From the NCBI GenBank assembly GCA_030789695.1, contig CM061132.1, forward strand, positions 163,457,442 to 163,521,441: a stretch of 64,000 nt of DNA, in the 5' to 3' direction. This document shows positions 58,834 through 64,000 of the stretch, piece after piece (position 1 is the stretch's first letter; each line of letters starts with the position of its first letter). The notes below the pieces were generated by a model. That model worked only from the letters and a program-made list of their open reading frames with translations, did no database searches and was not told where the DNA came from. Source of the stretch: Scilla litardierei. Lineage: Eukaryota > Streptophyta > Magnoliopsida > Asparagales > Asparagaceae. The translations under genes were made by a program, and so were the position numbers.

Positions 58834-59019
58834 TAAGTTAATAACCATGATATAGTAGGGAAATTATCTTCAACCAACCAACACATGATGCATCAAATGT
58901 CATAATCATCATATGTAACATAATTAAGTTAATAACCATGCTATAGTAAGGAAATTATCTTCAACCAACCAACCCATGGTGCAACAAATGTCATAATCAT
59001 CATATGTTACATAATGAGA
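58834..59019. repeat. Direct duplication, 91-bp unit
   Basis: AAGTTAATAACCATG[A/C]TATAGTA and GTCATAATCATCATATGT recur 91 bp apart. The unit contains GGAAATTATCTTCA, which also marks one variant of the ~137-bp array. Confidence 0.88.
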
Positions 59020-59073
59020 CACACTCTAGTCATACGAAATAGGATCATCATAAATGGTATATAACGGAGAAGC

Positions 59074-60526
59074 TCATAGGCCATGCTCCCCCGTGTTCCC
59101 ATTATTATGTATGTTACAGTAGTCCACCCACATTTCCCAAGCTATATGATCCCTGCGCATTTTCCATTCATCCCTTTGTTCGGTTTGTTCATGAACACGC
59201 AATTGCTGGGAAAGATCCATAACGGCGTCACCATGATCATCAATGTCATCCCCATCGTCGTCACCCTCATCAACATCTTCTTCATTAAGCTGCGGGTCAT
59301 GAGGATCTGCTATTTGGACGTAGTTATGAAGTACGGTGCAAGCAAGGACGGTATCAACCTGACTTCTGAAGGGGTAGTGCGGCTTTGAAGTCAAAATTTT
59401 GAACTTGTTCTTGAGTATACCAAATGTCGACTCAATCTTTGTTCTTAAGGAAGAATGGCGCAGGTTGAAGAGCTCTCTGTGATTACGAGGGACGCGATCA
59501 GTATGGTCCTTGAGATGGTATCTAACTCCCCTATAAGGCGATATGAAACCTGGCATAGTCGTATACCCAGCATCGCAAAGGTAATATTTACTTACATTCA
59601 AAAATAAAAAACCAATTTATGATCCAACGTTATCGTATGGCCGTATATAAATTAAATGTGTAATAGTATGCCTAATACCTTCATAAACTCGAAGCCCCAT
59701 GGGGGGAGGTATAGACAAGGCATCCTTCAGGACCGTAAAATCGTTCGCTGATCCTTCCCACCCGGCCAGTACGTACGTGAATCTTTTATTTGGTGTAACT
59801 GCTGCTAGCACATTTTGCGTCACCCCTTTACGCCCTCTAAAGCGGGGTACAAGCTTGACTGGGAGCATGGCATCTATATGCGTCCCATCAATGATACCAA
59901 TGCAATCCTATAATGTCAGCAATAATGAGGATTGTTATATCACCATAACCAAAAAATATTAATATACTGCCACATATAACTACTTTCACACATACCTTAA
60001 AATAAGGAAACCAATTCTGATTACTGACTATCTCTGGTGGCGTCTCATTAGGAGCTTGCTTCATGTACATATCCCGTAGTGAACACACTCCAGCCATAAC
60101 TTTGTTAAAGTATCGGCTAACTGTCCCCCCTCCCCTGATAAAATCCACTTGCATTACTCTATTCTTTGACTTGTGCCCTACAATGTGAAGGAACATGGCC
60201 ACCTGCTCCTCTACGGAGACATGTATAGTGTCATTGAGAAGCCCACTATTTTGCATTAATGATGCAAGATTCATGAACGCATGTACGCGCATTCATAAGT
60301 AGCTTAAACAACTACTATCAGACCCATGCAAAATTCTCCTCATGTGGGCTTTCCTATGCAGATCCCGCATAGCTGATGGCTCTCTAGGTATAGGGTTGGC
60401 CCTATCAACGTGGTAGAGTTGTAAAGCTAAGATGACAAACATAATAGCAGACGCGGCAGTGGTACACGTATCAATCCCCAGACTGTCTCCTTTTCTATCC
60501 ATGGCCACCTTAATTGCATCAAACAT
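59074..60526 (-). pseudogene. PIF/Harbinger transposase (HARBI1-like), DDE residues kept, one internal stop
   Basis: Three exons on the minus strand: 59996-60526, 59679-59907, 59074-59590. Exon 1 carries NPIPREPSAMRDLHRKAH and VSVEEQVAMFLHIVGHKSKN. A single in-frame TGA (60293-60295) interrupts it, with the homologous reading going straight on. Exon 2 holds the first catalytic Asp (IGIIDGTHIDAM) and the second (WEGSANDFTVL). Exon 3 holds the Glu (KIESTFGILKNKFKIL) and an acidic tail. The 88-bp first intron is clean GT-AG; the obvious sites of the second leave the frame one base short. Family length is about 400-450 residues, as here. It is a cut-and-paste transposase that makes TTA/TAA duplications. 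Confidence 0.87.
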
Positions 60527-60677
60527 ATCTTACCGCATAAGTGATTAATTACATATGATTTGAACATGGAGTAGTGCAGTGGATACTGATGCAAACTAAC
60601 AGAAAGTAACATTTTTTCCCCGTAATAACCATAAGATGTGAAAATAAAAAAATATAAAACATATACAGCGTGTTCCT

Positions 60678-62405
60678 TGTTTCTTTCATAAACTTTGGTT
60701 TGGAAAGTGGGCTTGGCCCAATATTCACAGGTCCAATCTTGCACTGTTTGACATTTCTTTATCCTAGAATGAATGCTTTAGCCCTCAGAAATTAGTTTAA
60801 TTCATGTTAAACACTGGTTGCAATTCCATTGTTGATCCAAATACATTCCCCAATTATTTTTTCCCTTTTTTTGGAAAATCACAGACTATCTTTTCATTTG
60901 TGTCCGAACCTTAATGTGGCCCTGGAATCATATAACTTTGGTTCACTCATCCCTATCATTCAACATCTCACCTCACTACTTATTACCAACATAAATTAAA
61001 AAACAATTGGGGAATAATTTGAGCCAACATGCATGCCATCCAGAGCAATCTTTGGGGTAACAATGCGTCATTGCTATCATATCACCTTTTCATCATCGGG
61101 CTTTACTATACCAAAGGGCCTCATTTTTCCCACATTCTTTCATATCATCACATTTTAATAATTTAGATATGAATTGTCTCTATGATAAACTGACACGCAA
61201 GCTCACACTGTTAGGCTTTTCTTACCCCAAATTCCTCTCGTTTGTTTCATTCAACCCAAATTGTAAGGGGCTGTTTCTTTAGTAATATTGCTTGGCATTT
61301 CTAACCCCAAATTATGTAAAAAAAAGATGGATATGCACTTGGATTATGATATCTGTTGCCTCCAGTACTTGGCCTTCATTCATTGCCATGGTACGGGACA
61401 GAAGTAGATGCTTATGAAAACAGAAATCCGATTACTGGGAAAAGTAATTGTAGTAAAATATTATATACCCCTCAGGTTAAAAATGATTTTTCTCCGTCAA
61501 TTACAATGGTATTAGGCAGTTGCTCCATCATTTAAACCCCATAGTGTCCCTATCCTTCCTACAAATGATGGAACCCTCCAGCCTTCAACCAAACAATTGG
61601 GTCAAGCAAGCCAAGCAACAATTTATTCATCATTGGGGATTATGAAAACCAAAAATTAAACCAGAACAATGAACTGAATCGCCCGTTGTTTCCAAAATCA
61701 TGCACAGAAGGCATCAAACCAACCAAGTAGGGCAGTAGCACATGCAATCCACAGTCCAGCAATTTTTTTTTTGCAAAAGATGCAGAGCAGTAGCACAGAA
61801 GGCATCAAATTATACCTGATCTTGCAAAGATAGCAAGTATAATTGCACAAACCCTCTTCAACGGCAGACCCCAAACCCCGCGTTGCCTTCAACGTTCTCA
61901 GTGGCACCCCCGAGGCATATCCAATGAAGGATTCACCATCGGTAACCACGTTTTGAAGCTTCCATGCAAAAAAAATTGATCTTCAGCAGCTGTCGTCGGA
62001 TGAAAAAAAAATCTGAAAACATCTTAGATCTAGACCTTCGCCGTAAAAATTGAAGCTTTTACCTCAAAACCCTAGATCGGAGCAGATCCAACTTCAGCAG
62101 AGAACTAGGGTTTCATCGCGACCTAGGGTTTGAGCGCGAAGCCAACAGACGAGACGAGAGAGGTGATCACAAGCGCGAAGGGGGCCCACGTCGCTGGATT
62201 CTTCCCACAATCACAGCCAAAAGCTCGGATTGTGCAGAGCGGATCTTGGCTGCCACGGCGGAGCGAGATCGCCTCGCTTTCTCGAGGGCAAAAGGAACAC
62301 GCGAGAGGATTTTGGGTTAAGAAATGCCCAACAGTGCAAGACATGACCCGTGAATAGTGGGCCAAGCCCACTTTCAAGTCCAAAGTTTACGAAAGAAACA
62401 GCCCC
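60678..62405. mobile_element. Inverted-repeat-bounded region upstream of the transposase (possible nested Harbinger-type element)
   Basis: TGTTTCTTTCATAAACTTTGG (60678 onward) recurs inverted at the right end (minus strand from about 62,400: TGTTTCTTTCGTAAACTTTGG). The similarity runs about 80 bp, including AAAGTGGGCTTGGCCCA. The right end has AGGGGCTG before it and TTA next to it, Harbinger-like; the left end has lost that part. A further AAGGGGCTGTTTCTTT lies at 61,266. Inside is AT-rich sequence and, near 62,090-62,330, GC-richer 5'-UTR-like sequence with AAACCCTAG motifs. Confidence 0.55.
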
Positions 62406-62599
62406 TTAATGTTTATACTTTGAATGCTCCCCCCAATATTCTGCCTACAAATTCGATTCATTGGTGAGTGTGCTGATTTAAATGCTGCAGAAACTCATTT
62501 CGACTTCAAGACCCAACCAACAACGAAGAAAGAAATAAACTAAATAATGGTAAGAACATTGAAATTAGAGGAGAAGAAGACATGTAGCTTTTTGACTGG
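62406..62599. other. Spacer between DNA-transposon region and copia C
   Basis: About 190 bp without coding or repeat signals. Confidence 0.5.
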
Positions 62600-63514
62600 T
62601 GTTAGGATTTATCCTGGTTATTCTTATATGTGGGCTTGTCATATGTGGCACTGGAGAATGTTGGATAGGTTGATGTATGGTTCATTACATCTGAGCCACT
62701 GATGTATGAAGAAGAGAATCGAATCAGTTAGGATGTTGGACATTTTGTTGAACAGGTTGTTGTACCAGGATGTTCAACAGGCTAAGTCTATTTGCATCAA
62801 TTGTCTGCTCAAAAGGATGCGCAACTGGCGTTCATGTAATCTGTTATTTTCCTATCTAACTCATCTGGCCCTTATGGTGGTTATTAACTGTTTTAGATTT
62901 GATTGGGTATAATCTCTTGTTACCTTATTGCGAAACGGTTGGAGAGAGATTTTCGCCAAATCAATACCCTAGCAACTTCCACTTACGGATCTTTCGGGAT
63001 CTCCTTCTTGTTGAAGATGTTGCGGTTTTTGCTGTTGATGGAACCGAATCTAGATTCGATTGCCGGTGTGCAGATTGTATCGAAGATTGCGGGGCTTTGG
63101 CCTTTTAGGGGCTTGTAGCGTTTGGCGGCGGTCATTGACTCTTTGGTTGAAAAAGTTCAAAGAGATTCTCCGGGAGGGAGGCCGACGGCTGCGCACGCAG
63201 GATCAAGGGAGTTGATCTAGTCGGTGGTGCAAGGAGAGCTTGTGGGCAAGGGGAGCTTGCCAAGAATACTTCACGGGGTTGATTGCGATCACCCCTCACG
63301 GTTTGTTTTGAGGATGAGTGTGTTCTTCCTTATAGAAGCATGAATTGTAGAATTTGTATTCTCTGATCTTTATAGTGAAGTATTCTATTTTTCTGGGCGT
63401 GGCCCCGCAGATGTAGGTGTGCGCACCGAACTGCGATACCAAGTCTCGTGTGCCCTTGCGTGATGTGTGTCTTTATTGTTGTTCGTTATATTCTTTACTG
63501 CGTACTGAATTTCA
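62600..63514 (+). repeat. Probable 5' LTR of copia C
   Basis: It ends TTTCA two bases before the primer site. The start TGTTAGG at 62600 is the best TG candidate upstream but cannot be checked without the 3' LTR. ORFs inside it are incidental. Confidence 0.5.
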
Positions 63515-63516
63515 AC

Positions 63517-63528
63517 TGGTATCAGAGC
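63517..63528 (+). promoter_or_regulatory. Primer-binding site of copia C
   Basis: TGGTATCAGAGC, a perfect match to the initiator Met-tRNA 3' end. Confidence 0.92.
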
Positions 63529-63594
63529 AGGTCATCCACAATACTTTGACTTTCTTTCAAAGTGGGTGTGATCCTGTGTGTCAGTACGCTGATC

Positions 63595-64000
63595 ATGAAT
63601 ACAAAAGAAGGTGCTTCGGTTACTCGTCCCCCCTTGCTCACTGGATCGAACTACACCTATTGGAAGTTCAGTATGCGAGCTTTTATCAAATCCTTGGATG
63701 AAAAGGCTTGGGTTGCTACAGTTGAAGGATGGAACCCTCCGGTTGAAGTCAACAAAGAAGGCAAGGAATGCTTCAAACCTGTGAGAGACTGGAGTTCTGA
63801 TGAGGAACGTGCTGCCTTAGGAAACTCAAAGGCGGTTAACGCCATCTTTACTGCTGTTGATGAAGAGCAGTTCAAGCTTATATCAACTTGTGAGCATACT
63901 AAAGAAGCTTGGGACATTCTTCAAAACGTGCATGAAGGAACCAGCACTGTTAAGGCCTCAAAATTGCAAATGCTCGCCAGTCAGTTTGAAATTCTGAGGA
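63595..64000 (+). CDS. gag of copia C, N-terminal part, open to the window end
   Basis: The ATG at 63595, 67 bases after the primer site, opens MNTKEGASVTRPPLLTGSN, then YTYWKFSMRAFIKSLDEKAW, EERAALGNSKAVNAIF and CEHTKEAWDILQNVHEGT. These are the conserved blocks of copia gag (DUF4219/UBN2-type). It stays open for 135 codons without a stop until the window ends. The product would form the particle shell around element RNA. Confidence 0.88.
   Translation, partial: MNTKEGASVTRPPLLTGSNYTYWKFSMRAFIKSLDEKAWVATVEGWNPPVEVNKEGKECFKPVRDWSSDEERAALGNSKAVNAIFTAVDEEQFKLISTCEHTKEAWDILQNVHEGTSTVKASKLQMLASQFEILR

Larger units (their letters stand above)
62600..64000 (+). mobile_element. Ty1/copia retrotransposon C, 5' end, continues past the window
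   Basis: An LTR-like segment is followed by a perfect Met-tRNA primer site (63517) and an open gag. The element is not disrupted in the visible part and may be intact. The gag wording is closest to Sirevirus/Tork-like copia elements from memory; the lineage is uncertain until pol is seen. Confidence 0.82.

Noticed and set aside
62130..62383. Small ORFs on both strands near 62.2 kb as a gene
   Set aside because: They overlap each other in a GC-richer stretch next to a transposon terminus and show no domain; the stretch is more likely 5'-UTR-like element sequence.

Overview
This is nuclear DNA from a flowering plant. The evidence is GT-AG introns with short exons, a plant receptor-like kinase, a CC-NB-ARC resistance-type gene, and a dense nest of plant LTR retrotransposons, hAT and PIF/Harbinger elements. 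Species cannot be read from the sequence. Nothing looks bacterial, organellar or exogenous viral.

Host genes. Two collinear exons of one receptor-like kinase (ALE2/PERK-like) lie at 5014-5161 and 35727-36101 on the + strand. They join in frame (phase 0) and carry kinase subdomains VIII-XI plus the C-terminal tail and stop. The intron between them is about 30.6 kb, and about 85% of it is two retrotransposon insertions. A truncated two-exon CC-NB-ARC gene (36506-37861, minus) lies convergently about 400 bp beyond the kinase stop codon.

Mobile layer inside the kinase gene. A Ty3/gypsy element (1-4920, minus, cut by the window edge) sits in the preceding intron. The giant intron holds copia A (8646-15130, minus) with a 1.3-kb non-autonomous LTR element (11631-12943) nested in it. 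It also holds copia B (15241-34633, +), which contains a gag-only element (16668-19247) and a 10.7-kb non-autonomous gypsy element with about 2.8-kb LTRs (21395-32081). That gypsy element in turn carries two hAT elements (24299-25165 and 29376-30022). Matching target-site duplications define nearly every border, so the order of insertion can be read.

Right half. A Tourist-like MITE (38083-38378) is followed by a complete, young 13.3-kb Tat-lineage gypsy element (38952-52255). It has gag-protease but no reverse transcriptase, RNase H or integrase. In their place are twelve ~214-bp tandem repeats and two paralogous, three-exon genes on the antisense strand. From 52.6 to 62.4 kb lies a DNA-transposon region: ~137-bp and 324-bp tandem arrays, a GRF-zinc-finger ORF, and a PIF/Harbinger pair (Myb/SANT-like protein plus a DDE transposase with one internal stop). 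The window ends in the 5' LTR and intact gag start of copia C (62600-64000, +).

The most unusual items are the duplicated spliced antisense gene pair in the Tat-like element, the hAT element holding two tRNA-like Pol III modules, the TE-built giant kinase intron, and a group of autonomous and non-autonomous elements that share LTR ends and primer site.
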